A DNA stretch of 64,000 nucleotides from Deferribacteraceae bacterium. Its GTDB lineage: Bacteria; Chrysiogenota; Deferribacteres; Deferribacterales; Deferrivibrionaceae. Positions 8,060-17,198 of this stretch are shown here, in pieces. Within the stretch, counting starts at the first letter, position 1. Each line of letters starts with the position of its first letter. A program made the position numbers and the translations under genes. The notes under the pieces are model-generated. The model had not been told where the DNA came from, did no database searches, and saw only the letters and a program-made list of their open reading frames with translations. The stretch spans positions 62,001 to 126,000 of the forward strand of contig JAIHAR010000002.1 of assembly GCA_020054865.1 (NCBI GenBank), given 5' to 3'.

Positions 8060-9883
8060 TTAAATTTTTTCAAAATCCTGAATATTTCCTTTCAAAGAAC
8101 CTTTAATCCAAATAACCTGATAACCTTCAATCAAAAAATTTTGATTCAACAAAATTTCCCTGCCCGATACGATATCAATATTTTTATCAGAACAAAAATA
8201 TTTTCTAAATTTTGATAAATCAATTTTAATTATATCGTCAGACACATTTGTTATACTCAAAATACATTCATCTTCATCATTCAGATATCTGAAAACACAA
8301 AACAGTCTGTTGTCTATCTCAAAAATTTTTTGCTTAAAATTTGGACTAAAAGCTTTCTCACTACTTCTAATAGCAATTAGCCTTGTCAACAAATTCAGAA
8401 TTTTTGATTGAATGGCATCTTTATCATCTAAAATCTCTTTTATCTCTTTATATTTAAAAACTTTTCTATTAATACTCCTTGTTTGTTTCTCTTTTAACAC
8501 TGCTTCCCCGTCATTTTTTGTGCCGAGAAGCCCATGAATATAGATACCAGGCACCCCCACTAAGCTGAGTGCAATAGCACGAGAGGCAATAAATTTTTTT
8601 ATCCCCTTATCTTCGACTGTGGAATCACCATTTAATGCACTGTACCAGGTGATATTTAGCTCATATGGAACCTCTTCACCATTTTGGTCTGTCCTGTAGG
8701 AGATATATCCACCATTTTCAATAGTTTTCAACACCATGTAGTTTATTTCTCTTTCATCCAAGATACCGCTTACAGGCAAAACCCCTATTCCATCATGAGA
8801 ATCAAGGAAGTTAAAAAAAGTTGCGTAATCGTTAAGGCTGTCTATAGTAGAAGCCCATTTTGATAAAACAGTAGTATCTTCCCTTAAAAACGCATGCAAA
8901 ACAAGTGGCGGAAGAGCAAAATTATATACCATCTGAGCTTCATCATACCCATTTCCAAAATATTGTATGTTTTTCTCATGAGGCACATTGGTCTCTGTTA
9001 CAAGTTTTACATATGGCGCCGTTATATCCAATATATCCCTAAAAAGTTTAATTATTGCATGAGTTTCCTTCAGGTGAGCACACTCTGTCCCCAACTCCTC
9101 CCAAAGATAAGTAACAGCATCAAGCCTTATAAGACTTGCCCCCATCCTGACATAAAAAAGTAATATTTGAATCATTTTCGTGAGTACCTTAGGATTCCTA
9201 AAGTTTAAATCGATTTGGTCACTGCTAAAAGTTGTCCAAACAAGTTTTGGCCCGTCAATGGTAAGAAATTCAGTAAATAAAGGAGTTGTCCTTGGCCTCA
9301 CAATAAGCTTCAGATGCTCTTCAGATATCATCTTTGAGGTTGAAATCGTGATAAAAAAGTCTCTAAATTCGGGGTCACCGTTTAAAAATGACTGAAACCA
9401 TGCACTTTTTGATGAAATATGGTTAAAAACACCATCAAACATGAGTGAGAACTCTTTGCTCAAATTATGTATATCTTCCCAAGTGCCGATTCTGTGGTCA
9501 ACTTCGGTAAAATTCTTAACAGAAAATCCTCTATCAGAGCTGTAAGGGTAAAAGGGTAAGATATGAACTGAATTAAACACATTTTTAAGATATTTTTTGC
9601 AAAAATCAGCTATATGTTTTAGGGGCTTTTTATTCCCCCCTACAATCATATCTCCATATGTTATGAGAACAGTATCACGGGAAGTAAACTTTTCTCTGTT
9701 CTCGGGAATAAAATCAAATCCTTTTTTTATGTAAGCATGATGTACCTTTACAAGCCTCTCTATTTCACCATAAATCTTTTTACCTGTATCACTACCATAC
9801 AGCAAAAAAAGTCTGTTTAATATTTTCCCCTTATATTTTGGCGGGATTAAGAAAAGTTCTTTAGAATAATCAGGCTCATTCAA
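8060..9883 (-). CDS. GH13_18-type glycoside phosphorylase (sucrose/glucosylglycerate phosphorylase-like)
   Basis: The 607-residue protein is a family-13 glycoside hydrolase of the phosphorylase branch. It probably cleaves sucrose, glucosylglycerate or glucosylglycerol with phosphate to give glucose 1-phosphate. The likely catalytic residues are Asp255 (LIRLDAVTYL), Glu297 (VTETNVPHE) and Asp364 (FLDSHDGIG), all in place. HILPFYPYSSDRGFSV and DGVFNHIS are typical of this branch. No signal peptide is present, so it is cytoplasmic. The exact sugar cannot be told from sequence. The nearest standard start is TTG at 9883, but the GGAGGG site at 9912-9907 is five bases from an in-frame ATT at 9901-9899, which may be the true start and would add six residues. 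The STAS gene lies just upstream. Confidence 0.85.
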   Translation of the reverse strand: MNEPDYSKELFLIPPKYKGKILNRLFLLYGSDTGKKIYGEIERLVKVHHAYIKKGFDFIPENREKFTSRDTVLITYGDMIVGGNKKPLKHIADFCKKYLKNVFNSVHILPFYPYSSDRGFSVKNFTEVDHRIGTWEDIHNLSKEFSLMFDGVFNHISSKSAWFQSFLNGDPEFRDFFITISTSKMISEEHLKLIVRPRTTPLFTEFLTIDGPKLVWTTFSSDQIDLNFRNPKVLTKMIQILLFYVRMGASLIRLDAVTYLWEELGTECAHLKETHAIIKLFRDILDITAPYVKLVTETNVPHEKNIQYFGNGYDEAQMVYNFALPPLVLHAFLREDTTVLSKWASTIDSLNDYATFFNFLDSHDGIGVLPVSGILDEREINYMVLKTIENGGYISYRTDQNGEEVPYELNITWYSALNGDSTVEDKGIKKFIASRAIALSLVGVPGIYIHGLLGTKNDGEAVLKEKQTRSINRKVFKYKEIKEILDDKDAIQSKILNLLTRLIAIRSSEKAFSPNFKQKIFEIDNRLFCVFRYLNDEDECILSITNVSDDIIKIDLSKFRKYFCSDKNIDIVSGREILLNQNFLIEGYQVIWIKGSLKGNIQDFEKI

Positions 9884-9902
9884 GTAAACAGGTCTAATAA
9901 TA

Positions 9903-10250
9903 TCAACCCTCCGTAAAGCTTGCTATCGCCTCATCTACCGTTTTATATAACTTTAAAATCTTATTTAAATGGGTAATTTCAAGTATTTCCAGTACTCTGT
10001 CACTCAAAACCACAAGCCTGACATCCCCATTGTTATTTTTACAAATAGATATTTTAGACACAAGCGCACCCAAACCGCTTGAATCGATAAAGTTTGTCTT
10101 ACTCATGTCAATTACTATCTTAAAAATCCCCTTGGAAACAGTATCTGAAATCATATCTTTCAACTCAGGAGAGTTTGCAGCATCAATCCTCTCCGGTGTT
10201 TCAACAACAAAAATTTTTTTATCTTCCAATAATTTTGAAGTAAAGCTCAT
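9903..10250 (-). CDS. STAS-domain anti-sigma factor antagonist-like protein
   Basis: The 115-residue protein is a single STAS domain of the SpoIIAA/RsbV type. The conserved FIDSSGLGAL loop carries the serine that is phosphorylated by an anti-sigma kinase in that family. The start at 10250 follows GGGGGC at good spacing; an upstream in-frame ATG at 10292 has no ribosome site and lies only two bases from a TATAAT at 10300-10295, which is probably the promoter -10. No anti-sigma kinase or sigma factor gene is adjacent. It heads the transcript that reads into the GH13 gene. Confidence 0.87.
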   Translation of the reverse strand: MSFTSKLLEDKKIFVVETPERIDAANSPELKDMISDTVSKGIFKIVIDMSKTNFIDSSGLGALVSKISICKNNNGDVRLVVLSDRVLEILEITHLNKILKLYKTVDEAIASFTEG

Positions 10251-10442
10251 CAACTTGCCCCCTTGTGCATTGTATATAATTTTACACTTCATTAATTATA
10301 GACACATATTAATATTAAAGCTTCATAGATAATATTACCTTGATTTATTTTAAAATTCAATTAATGATTTTTGTTGCCCCGCTAATTATTTTGGAATATA
10401 GAAACAGGGCAAAATAATATTCAATTATATTTAGGGAGAATA

Positions 10443-11882
10443 ATGAAATTAATATTTTTACCCCTTCTAAGTGCTATACTGCTCACACTCTCATCACCGG
10501 GGTTAGATTTGTGGTGGCTAAGCTTTATCAGTTTTATTCCTGTATTATTTTCTCTTAAAGACAAAAAATATTTTTTTACTAAGACACTGATTTTTTCAAC
10601 CACATATTATTTTTTCAATCTGTTTTGGATTAATTCCTCCGTTAGCCACTTTGGAGGGGCGCCGCTAATCATAGGGGTTCTTGCGGTATTTGGATTATCC
10701 CTATACATGTCTATATATCTTTTGCTCTTTTTTTATCTGAATTTAAAAACAGATAAAATTGTTATTTCAGCTTTAGTGTTTGTAGTAATCGAAATCTTAA
10801 GGTCAAAAATTTTTACCGGATTCCCCTGGCTTAACCTCGGGCTAATACCATATAATTCTCAAATCTTTACAAATTTCTACTCAATATTTGGCGAATACGG
10901 CGTATCTTTAATAATTATTCTTGTCAATCTATCCCTTTACAAAGTGCTTTCACAAAAAAATACCAAGCAACTTATCCCGACCGGTATCGTTATCTTATTG
11001 CTGATTACATCAAATGTAATTAAGCCAGAAATAAAATACAACAAATCATTAAATATATCTATAATACAGCCTGCCTATAAACAGGAAGAGAAGTGGCTAC
11101 CTGAAAAAAGGGAAGAAATAAAAAATTTGGTAATTTCAATGATAGAGATTGCATCAAAATCAAAATCAGATTTAATCCTTTTACCGGAATCTGTTTTCCC
11201 TTTTTTTATTCAAGCTGACAATTTAACTTTTAGCTATATAACAGAATCTTCACTAAAAAAAGATTTGCTGCTCGGAAATATCCGCTATGACCAAAAATTA
11301 AATTACTACAATAGTGCTTTCTTTTTCTCAAAAGGTAGCTACCAATATTATGACAAAATGCACCTTGTCCCATTCGGCGAGTATTTCCCGCTTAAAATAA
11401 TCACAGCCCCTATCAGCAGATACTTTTTTGGGGATGCAAAAGATTTTTCAAGGGGAAAAGTGCACAAGGTATTTAACTCAAACAATATCAATATACTCCC
11501 TCTGATATGCTATGAAAGTGCTTTTTACGATATAATATTTAATGCTTTTAAAGATAAATCACCTGACATGCTTGTAATACTTTCAAATGACAGTTGGTTT
11601 GGGGAAACATTAGGCAGGACTCAACATTTTGCCATTGATATCGTGAGGGCTAAAGAGTTTATGAGACCGGTGATAAGAGTAACCCAATCGGGCATATCAG
11701 CATATATCAACGAAAAAGGTGAAATAATAAATAAAATTGGCAACAATAAACAAGACATAATAGAAGCTAATGTCAACATTGATAGCAATAAGAGAAGCCT
11801 TTTTTCAAAATACGGATACCTCTGGCTTGGTATTTATGCTTTAATTTCTCTTATTTTCAGTGTGAAAAGGGAAAGATATTAA
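10443..11882 (+). CDS. lnt: Apolipoprotein N-acyltransferase
   Basis: Lnt adds the third acyl chain to the N-terminal cysteine of lipoproteins in the inner membrane, the last maturation step before Lol transport. The first ~180 residues contain about six membrane helices. The nitrilase-fold domain follows and carries the Glu-Lys-Cys triad: Glu249 (LLPESVFPFF), Lys305 (YYDKMHLVPFGEYFP) and Cys356 (LICYESAFYD). A last helix (YLWLGIYALISLIF) sits at the end. Length (479) is normal. GGGAGA precedes the ATG. Its presence confirms a Gram-negative lipoprotein pathway. Confidence 0.93.
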   Translation: MKLIFLPLLSAILLTLSSPGLDLWWLSFISFIPVLFSLKDKKYFFTKTLIFSTTYYFFNLFWINSSVSHFGGAPLIIGVLAVFGLSLYMSIYLLLFFYLNLKTDKIVISALVFVVIEILRSKIFTGFPWLNLGLIPYNSQIFTNFYSIFGEYGVSLIIILVNLSLYKVLSQKNTKQLIPTGIVILLLITSNVIKPEIKYNKSLNISIIQPAYKQEEKWLPEKREEIKNLVISMIEIASKSKSDLILLPESVFPFFIQADNLTFSYITESSLKKDLLLGNIRYDQKLNYYNSAFFFSKGSYQYYDKMHLVPFGEYFPLKIITAPISRYFFGDAKDFSRGKVHKVFNSNNINILPLICYESAFYDIIFNAFKDKSPDMLVILSNDSWFGETLGRTQHFAIDIVRAKEFMRPVIRVTQSGISAYINEKGEIINKIGNNKQDIIEANVNIDSNKRSLFSKYGYLWLGIYALISLIFSVKRERY

Positions 11883-11955
11883 AAACATATAAGAAACCTA
11901 TTGATTTGAAAAAGAAAAAGATATAATAATGTGAAACCCAAATTTGGAGGTTGAT

Positions 11956-12174
11956 ATGTTTGGACTTGGAACACAAGAAATTTTAATAATATTAGTAATA
12001 GCACTTGTTATTTTTGGTGCAGGAAAACTCCCTCAGATTGGAGAAGGGATGGGGAAAGCCATTAAAAACTTTAAAAAGGCGGCTAAAGAAACCGAAGATG
12101 CTATAGACATCACTCCTGAATCTGACAAAAAAACTGCAGAGAAAAAGGAAGCCGACAATAACAAAGAAGCGTAA
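11956..12174 (+). CDS. tatA: Twin-arginine translocase subunit TatA
   Basis: TatA is the pore-forming membrane protein that exports folded, often cofactor-bearing proteins such as NapA. The 72-residue protein has one membrane helix ([19 protein letters not shown]) with the conserved [23 protein letters not shown] amphipathic helix and a charged tail. GGAGG lies five bases before the ATG at 11956, so an upstream in-frame TTG at 11944 is not the start. A TATAAT at 11922-11927 with TTGATT 15 bases upstream may be its promoter. No tatB or tatC is in the window. The following DUF1786 gene overlaps its end. Confidence 0.93.
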   Translation: MFGLGTQEILIILVIALVIFGAGKLPQIGEGMGKAIKNFKKAAKETEDAIDITPESDKKTAEKKEADNNKEA

Positions 12175-13180
12175 GTTTTCAGTTGCAATAGACATTGGTG
12201 CTGGCACACAGGATATTCTAATATACTGTGATGGCCAGCGGCCAGAAAATTTTATCAAATTAGTCTATCCATCCCCTACCAAAATATTCGCTGATAAAAT
12301 AGAAAATTATAGCAGAGATATTTTTATTGGTGGCAGTTTGATTGGAGGAGGCCCGATAGTCTCTGCACTCAAAAATCATCTTAAAAAAGGGTTTTCCGTG
12401 TTTGTAGAAAAAAAGGCGGCAAAAACCATTAGGGATGACCTAAGCGAAGTAGCTGACTTGGGCTTTAATTTGGTTGAAGCTGTTGAAAATCCGGATATAT
12501 TTTTATCAGAAATAGATTTTAACCTTATAGATACTCTTTTGAAAATATACGACAATTATGATTTAGAGTATAATGTTGCCGTACAGGACCATGGATATAT
12601 TCAGGGGCAGTCTGACAGAGTCACAAGAATGAACTTCTTGGAAGATTTCTTGAAAGACGGTCTTAAAAACGCATTTTTCCCTTCAAATCACGAAATACCA
12701 AATACTTTTTCAAGGTTTAATAGTATTTACAATGAGCTGGTTAAGAAAGGGATAGAAAATTTTAGCATCACAGATACGGCAATTATCGCAGCACTCGGCG
12801 CCGTTTACAATAATGAAAAATGGCCTGCAGTGACAGTTGATATTGGAAACGGACATACATTTGCCTGTTTGGTAGACAAAGATTATAAGGTTTTAGGTTT
12901 TTTTGAACATCATACAAAAATGTTAACCCCCGAAAAGTTTAAATATTTTATTGATAAGCTCATTGAAGGAAGCATTACTAACAAAGAAGTATATGATGAC
13001 AAAGGGCATGGTGCAAAAATATTCAAACCTTATTCATACAAAAATCTTCCTATTTTAGTTACCGGCCCCCAAAGAAGGAGTTTGGTAAATGAAGGTGGAA
13101 ACATCGTATTTGCATCCCCTCTCGGTGATATGATGATTACCGGGCCTGTTGGAATATTCATGCAACAGAATTTGTTATGA
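12158..13180 (+). CDS. DUF1786 family protein (ASKHA-like ATPase fold), non-standard start
   Basis: The frame from 12107 to 13180 is open and encodes a DUF1786 protein, a family sometimes labelled as related to pyruvate formate-lyase activating enzyme; its function is unknown. Two glycine-rich motifs, [15 protein letters not shown] near the start and [15 protein letters not shown] around residues 225-240, are what phosphate-binding loops of actin/Hsp70/sugar-kinase-type ATPases look like. There is no ATG, GTG or TTG between the upstream stop (12104) and 12338, and starting at the TTG at 12338 would remove the first motif. An ATA at 12158 with AGGA eight bases upstream gives a sensible N-terminus ([14 protein letters not shown]). 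Overlaps tatA by 17 bases and ecfT by 4. Confidence 0.75.
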   Translation: MTKKRKFSVAIDIGAGTQDILIYCDGQRPENFIKLVYPSPTKIFADKIENYSRDIFIGGSLIGGGPIVSALKNHLKKGFSVFVEKKAAKTIRDDLSEVADLGFNLVEAVENPDIFLSEIDFNLIDTLLKIYDNYDLEYNVAVQDHGYIQGQSDRVTRMNFLEDFLKDGLKNAFFPSNHEIPNTFSRFNSIYNELVKKGIENFSITDTAIIAALGAVYNNEKWPAVTVDIGNGHTFACLVDKDYKVLGFFEHHTKMLTPEKFKYFIDKLIEGSITNKEVYDDKGHGAKIFKPYSYKNLPILVTGPQRRSLVNEGGNIVFASPLGDMMITGPVGIFMQQNLL

Positions 13181-13911
13181 ACAAAGTAGTAATCGGAAAA
13201 TATATTCATAGAAACTCTTTTATCCACAGACTAAACCCTATTACAAAATTTTTATCTACAATTGTATTTCTAATTTTTATAGGGCTTAAATTTGACCTAC
13301 TAAGCTTTATATTTTATACGATAATAGCTGTCGCAATAACCTTACTTTCAAGAATAAAGCCAATGGAAATACTTACACTGCTAAAACCTTTCAGATACCT
13401 TTTGATATTTACTTTCGCTATTCAGCTTTTTTATGACAATAATAACGGTTTAAACTATATAGCTGCATTTTTATACACTTGTAAATTTTCCCTTATGATT
13501 ATAATATCTTCCCTTTTTACAATAACCACAAAACCAATTGATATAGTTAAGATAGTATATATAATTCTTAAGCCGTTTAAAGTTTTTGGGGTAAATCCAA
13601 CAGAAATGGCCACATCATGTATAATTGCAATAAGATTCATCCCACTTATCTTTGAAGAGGCAGATAAAATAATAACTGCTCAAAAACTAAGAGGGATAAT
13701 CCCTAAAAAGGGTTTAAGACTATTATTCTCCCTTCATACATTTTTAATACCTCTTTTCAATAGGGTTTTTTATTATGCTGAGCAGATATCGATTACATTA
13801 AATTACAGAACAAATTGGGAGCATATATTGACCATTGATAAAATGAGAAAATTAGATATTCTCTTAATCACTTCGATAATAGCAGGATGTTATGGAATCA
13901 GTATACTATAA
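13177..13911 (+). CDS. Energy-coupling factor transporter transmembrane protein (EcfT/CbiQ-like)
   Basis: EcfT couples ATP hydrolysis to vitamin or metal uptake by linking two ATPases to a substrate-binding S component. The 244-residue protein starts with the conserved HRLNPITKFL segment, has five or six membrane helices, and carries the coupling-helix motif AQKLRGIIPKKG near residue 167-178. It overlaps the DUF1786 gene by four bases (ATGA) and truA by 20 bases. No ATPase or S component gene is in the window, so it must use partners encoded elsewhere, and the substrate is unknown. Confidence 0.82.
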   Translation: MNKVVIGKYIHRNSFIHRLNPITKFLSTIVFLIFIGLKFDLLSFIFYTIIAVAITLLSRIKPMEILTLLKPFRYLLIFTFAIQLFYDNNNGLNYIAAFLYTCKFSLMIIISSLFTITTKPIDIVKIVYIILKPFKVFGVNPTEMATSCIIAIRFIPLIFEEADKIITAQKLRGIIPKKGLRLLFSLHTFLIPLFNRVFYYAEQISITLNYRTNWEHILTIDKMRKLDILLITSIIAGCYGISIL

Positions 13912-14638
13912 CAAAAAGTGTATAGTAGAATATGACGGCACTAATTTTCACGGATGGCAAATCCAAAAAGATTTAAGGACCGTCCAAGGTGAAATAGAGG
14001 AAAAGCTCACAAAAATATTCAAAAAAAGGGTATGTATAATCGGCTCAGGAAGGACTGATACCGGAGTTCATGCATTAGGGCAGGTTTTTAATTTCAGGGC
14101 TGAAAAATACATCAACAATGACTCTCTTAGATTGGGGCTTAACAGTCTTTTAAGTAATGACATTACAATACTTAGCTGTGAAGATGTGGAACATAACTTT
14201 CATGCTCAAAAAAGTGCCAAATCAAAAACATACGTTTATAAAATACTCACAAGGGAAAATAGGTCATCTTTATTGAGAAACAGAGTGTGGTGGTTTAGGA
14301 GAAAAATTGATATTAAAAAATTAAAAGGTTATTTGGATTATTTTGTAGGGGAGCACGACTTCTCAAGTATGTGCACTAAAAAAAGTATCAAAGACAACAA
14401 TATTCGCACAATAAACTTCATCAACATAAACATGGAAAACGAAATTATAAACCTTGAAATCAACGCAAACGGTTTTTTGCATAACATGGTAAGAAATATT
14501 GTCGGTACAACAATATTTCTGTACAAAAAAGATGCACCATTTAGCGAAGTAAAATATATTTTGGAAAAAAAAGATAGGGAGTTTGCAGGACCTACTGCTC
14601 CCCCGCAAGGTTTGTACTTAAAAGAAGTTTTTTACTGA
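13892..14638 (+). CDS. truA: tRNA pseudouridine(38-40) synthase
   Basis: TruA converts uridines 38-40 of the tRNA anticodon arm to pseudouridine. The 248-residue protein has the family start (VEYDGTNFHGWQIQ) and the catalytic aspartate at residue 56 in GSGRTDTGVHALGQ. The C-terminal HNMVRNIVGT segment is also typical. An AGGA site four bases from the ATG lies inside ecfT, so the two genes are translationally coupled. The gene ends two bases before a convergent small gene. Confidence 0.95.
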   Translation: MESVYYNKKCIVEYDGTNFHGWQIQKDLRTVQGEIEEKLTKIFKKRVCIIGSGRTDTGVHALGQVFNFRAEKYINNDSLRLGLNSLLSNDITILSCEDVEHNFHAQKSAKSKTYVYKILTRENRSSLLRNRVWWFRRKIDIKKLKGYLDYFVGEHDFSSMCTKKSIKDNNIRTINFININMENEIINLEINANGFLHNMVRNIVGTTIFLYKKDAPFSEVKYILEKKDREFAGPTAPPQGLYLKEVFY

Positions 14639-14640
14639 CT

Positions 14641-14874
14641 TTAACCCTCTGATAGCCTTATTGTTGTCATAACCTCATACACCATATATCTTTCATACCA
14701 TCTTGAAAACTCTTCATCCGCCCATCTTAAATCTTCCTCAAGGATACTCTCTTTCAACAAATCATATTCCTCTTCATATTCTTTTAACTTTTCTCTGTAA
14801 GATAATGGCAGATGCTCAAACATATCTCTAAATCTTGTTATCTCTTTTTTCAAAAAAAGATATCTTTCTCTCAT
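14641..14874 (-). CDS. Small acidic helical protein, unknown
   Basis: The 77-residue protein is rich in Glu, Arg, Tyr and Leu and should be helical through most of its length (FLKKEITRFRDMFEHL, then EKLKEYEEEYDLLKESI). I recognise no family. The start at 14874 is chosen because GGAGG lies five bases upstream; an in-frame TTG at 14886 overlaps that site. A good ribosome site and a full-length frame convergent with truA argue that it is real. It is monocistronic. Confidence 0.6.
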   Translation of the reverse strand: MRERYLFLKKEITRFRDMFEHLPLSYREKLKEYEEEYDLLKESILEEDLRWADEEFSRWYERYMVYEVMTTIRLSEG

Positions 14875-14987
14875 ACTATCCTCCAATTTAGAAAAATTCT
14901 AATATAAATACCTTATTTAATCAAGACAAAAAATATCCTATTTTAGCCCTTTTAACAGAAAGCTCAGATACACTACCTTAAATAATG

Positions 14988-15016
14988 TTGAATTTTAAAT
15001 TATTTAGTGTTATTTT
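14988..15016 (+). promoter_or_regulatory. Promoter of the hydrogenase-protease-dap operon, leaderless arrangement
   Basis: TTGAAT (14988-14993) and TATTTT (15011-15016) are 17 bases apart, and TGT precedes the -10 as an extended element. The ATG of the first gene starts at 15022, five bases after the -10, where transcription should begin. Confidence 0.55.
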
Positions 15017-15021
15017 CGGGT

Positions 15022-15498
15022 ATGAAAAATATTTTAATCCTTGGACTTGGCAATCTGCTTATGGATGACGACAGCGCCGGTGTCGTTATCACTCAAGAGC
15101 TTAAAAATGAAATTCTGGAAGATGAGCAATTAAAAATTGTCGAAGGTGGAACTCTAGGGCTTGACCTCCTAAACTATATTGCATGGGCAGATAAGTTGAT
15201 AATTGTAGATGCAATAGATATGGGATTTGAGCCTGGAACAGTTATCCGTGCAGAAGGTCAAGATATCGACCCAATATTTGAAAGTAAGCTTTCCCCCCAC
15301 CAGATGGGGCTGAAAGATATACTTTTAGCAGCTGAGCTCATCGGTGACAGACCCGAAGAAATAGTACTTTTTGGAATTCAGGTAGAAAGTATTCAAATGA
15401 ATATGACACTATCTGAAAAGGTAAAGAAAAACATGCAAAAACTTAAAAGTAAAGTCATTGAAGAACTTAATATAAGTAAAAACTTTTCAAGAGGTTAA
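15022..15498 (+). CDS. Hydrogenase maturation protease-like protein (HyaD/HybD family, M52)
   Basis: M52 proteases trim the C-terminus of the [NiFe]-hydrogenase large subunit after nickel insertion. The 158-residue protein has the family pattern GLGNLLMDDDSAG and EGGTLGLDLL. Its nickel-sensing residues match HybD in position: an Asp at 16 in place of Glu16, Asp63 (IVDAIDMG) and His93 (SPHQMGLKD). No hydrogenase gene is in the window, so the substrate must be encoded elsewhere. It heads the dap operon, with dapF beginning two bases after its stop. An in-frame GTG at 15007 lies over the promoter -10 and is not a likely start. The mRNA looks leaderless. Confidence 0.85.
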   Translation: MKNILILGLGNLLMDDDSAGVVITQELKNEILEDEQLKIVEGGTLGLDLLNYIAWADKLIIVDAIDMGFEPGTVIRAEGQDIDPIFESKLSPHQMGLKDILLAAELIGDRPEEIVLFGIQVESIQMNMTLSEKVKKNMQKLKSKVIEELNISKNFSRG

Positions 15499-15499
15499 T

Positions 15500-16291
15500 A
15501 TGATAAAATTCACAAAAATGAGTGGCTCGGGGAACGATTTTATCCTTATAGATAACAGGGATAAAAAGATTGATTACAATAAGAACTTTATTGAGAAGGT
15601 ATGCAAAAGATCACTTTCAGTGGGGGCAGACGGGATAATCTTTATAGAAAAGTCAACAGTGTCAGATTTTAAATGGGCTTTTTTCAATTCTGACGGATCA
15701 GAAGCGGAAATGTGTGGTAACGGCTCAAGATGTGCTGCCAGATTTGCCTACCTTAATAATATAGCAGGTAAACAGATGAAATTTGAGACTCTCGCAGGCA
15801 TAATAGAAGCTGAAATAAAAGAAGGGGTTAATGTTAAGGTACAACTTACGCAACCTTTTGATGAAAAATTAAATTTTAATGTGGATGATTATAAGTTATC
15901 TTACATAAATACAGGTGTCCCACACGCTGTCATTGAAACTGATAATACCGAAAGTGTTGATATTGTAAAATCAGGTGCTTTTTTGCGTTATCACAATCAT
16001 TTTGCACCTGCAGGGACAAATGTGGATTTTTATGAAGTAGTCAATGACAACACTGTAAAAATGAGAACATATGAAAGGGGTGTTGAAGCTGAAACGCTTG
16101 CCTGTGGCACGGGTGCCGCAGCCGTTTCAATAATTGCTTCTAAAAATAATAAGTTAAAATCTCCTATAACTGTAATCACAAGAAGTGGACTGAAGCTAAA
16201 AATTTATCTTGAAAATGAAAAAGTATACCTTGAGGGTGAAGCAAGAGTTATTTATACAGGTGAATTAGACAGGGAAGCTTTTGAATACTAA
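15500..16291 (+). CDS. dapF: Diaminopimelate epimerase
   Basis: DapF converts LL- to meso-diaminopimelate for lysine and peptidoglycan synthesis. The 263-residue protein carries both catalytic cysteines, Cys72 (EMCGNGSRC) and Cys202 (LACGTGAAAVS), and the start MSGSGNDFILIDNR typical of the family. AGAGG precedes the ATG. It is the first of three consecutive dap genes and is directly linked to the protease-like gene upstream. Confidence 0.96.
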   Translation: MIKFTKMSGSGNDFILIDNRDKKIDYNKNFIEKVCKRSLSVGADGIIFIEKSTVSDFKWAFFNSDGSEAEMCGNGSRCAARFAYLNNIAGKQMKFETLAGIIEAEIKEGVNVKVQLTQPFDEKLNFNVDDYKLSYINTGVPHAVIETDNTESVDIVKSGAFLRYHNHFAPAGTNVDFYEVVNDNTVKMRTYERGVEAETLACGTGAAAVSIIASKNNKLKSPITVITRSGLKLKIYLENEKVYLEGEARVIYTGELDREAFEY

Positions 16292-16306
16292 TAGATGGAG
16301 GATGTT

Positions 16307-17188
16307 ATGTTTAAGGGAAGTATTGTAGCAATTGTAACACCGATGAAAAATAACAAAGTTGACGAGGAAGCTTTAAGGCGTTTGGTGGAATTTCAAATTG
16401 AAAATGGGACTGACGGCATTGTTCCTTGCGGGACCACAGGTGAATCAGCAACACTTACCTATGAAGAGCATTGCCAAGTAATCGATATAGTAATCGATCA
16501 AGTCAAAAAAAGAGTACCCGTAATTGCCGGGACAGGTTCAAACAGCACGCATGAAACAATATTCTTAACTGAACATGCTAAAAAAGCAGGAGCTGACGCA
16601 GCTTTGGTAATAACTCCTTATTATAATAAACCGACCCAAGAAGGTCTTTATCAGCACTTTAAGGCTGTGGCCGAAGCTGTCGATATACCGATAATTTTAT
16701 ACAATGTCCCCGGAAGGACAGCTTGCAATATGTTGCCTGAAACTGTCATTAGACTTTCAAAGATAAAAAATATCGTGGGCATAAAAGAGGCAAGCGGCTC
16801 ACTTGACCAGGCCACAGAAATTATTCTTAATACCGACGATGAATTTGCACTTTTAAGCGGGGAAGACTCTTTATCTTATCCACTATACTGTATCGGAGCA
16901 AAAGGGGTAATCTCAGTTGCCACCAATATAGTCCCTGACCTTATGGCAAAAATGTGCGACTCATTTGAAGCCGGTGACTATAAAACTGCCCTTGAAACAC
17001 ACTTAAAGCTCTTCCCTCTTTTTAAAGCAATCTTTTTTGAAACAAATCCTATACCTGTCAAAAAGGCAGTATACTTAATGGGGCTTATTGAGGATGAAAT
17101 TAGATTACCTCTAGTAAAAATGACCAAAGCAAATGAGGACAAACTTAGAAAAGTATTAATAGACCTTGGAATAAATTTAAAGAATTGA
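16307..17188 (+). CDS. dapA: 4-hydroxy-tetrahydrodipicolinate synthase
   Basis: DapA condenses pyruvate with aspartate semialdehyde, the first committed step to lysine and diaminopimelate. The 293-residue enzyme has the Schiff-base Lys160 in IVGIKEASG, Tyr132 in IILYNVPGRT and the substrate loop CGTTGESATL. The start at 16307 is chosen since GGAGG lies five bases upstream; the ATG at 16295 overlaps that ribosome site. It lies between dapF and dapB in one transcript. Confidence 0.96.
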   Translation: MFKGSIVAIVTPMKNNKVDEEALRRLVEFQIENGTDGIVPCGTTGESATLTYEEHCQVIDIVIDQVKKRVPVIAGTGSNSTHETIFLTEHAKKAGADAALVITPYYNKPTQEGLYQHFKAVAEAVDIPIILYNVPGRTACNMLPETVIRLSKIKNIVGIKEASGSLDQATEIILNTDDEFALLSGEDSLSYPLYCIGAKGVISVATNIVPDLMAKMCDSFEAGDYKTALETHLKLFPLFKAIFFETNPIPVKKAVYLMGLIEDEIRLPLVKMTKANEDKLRKVLIDLGINLKN

Positions 17189-17198
17189 GGGATAATGT

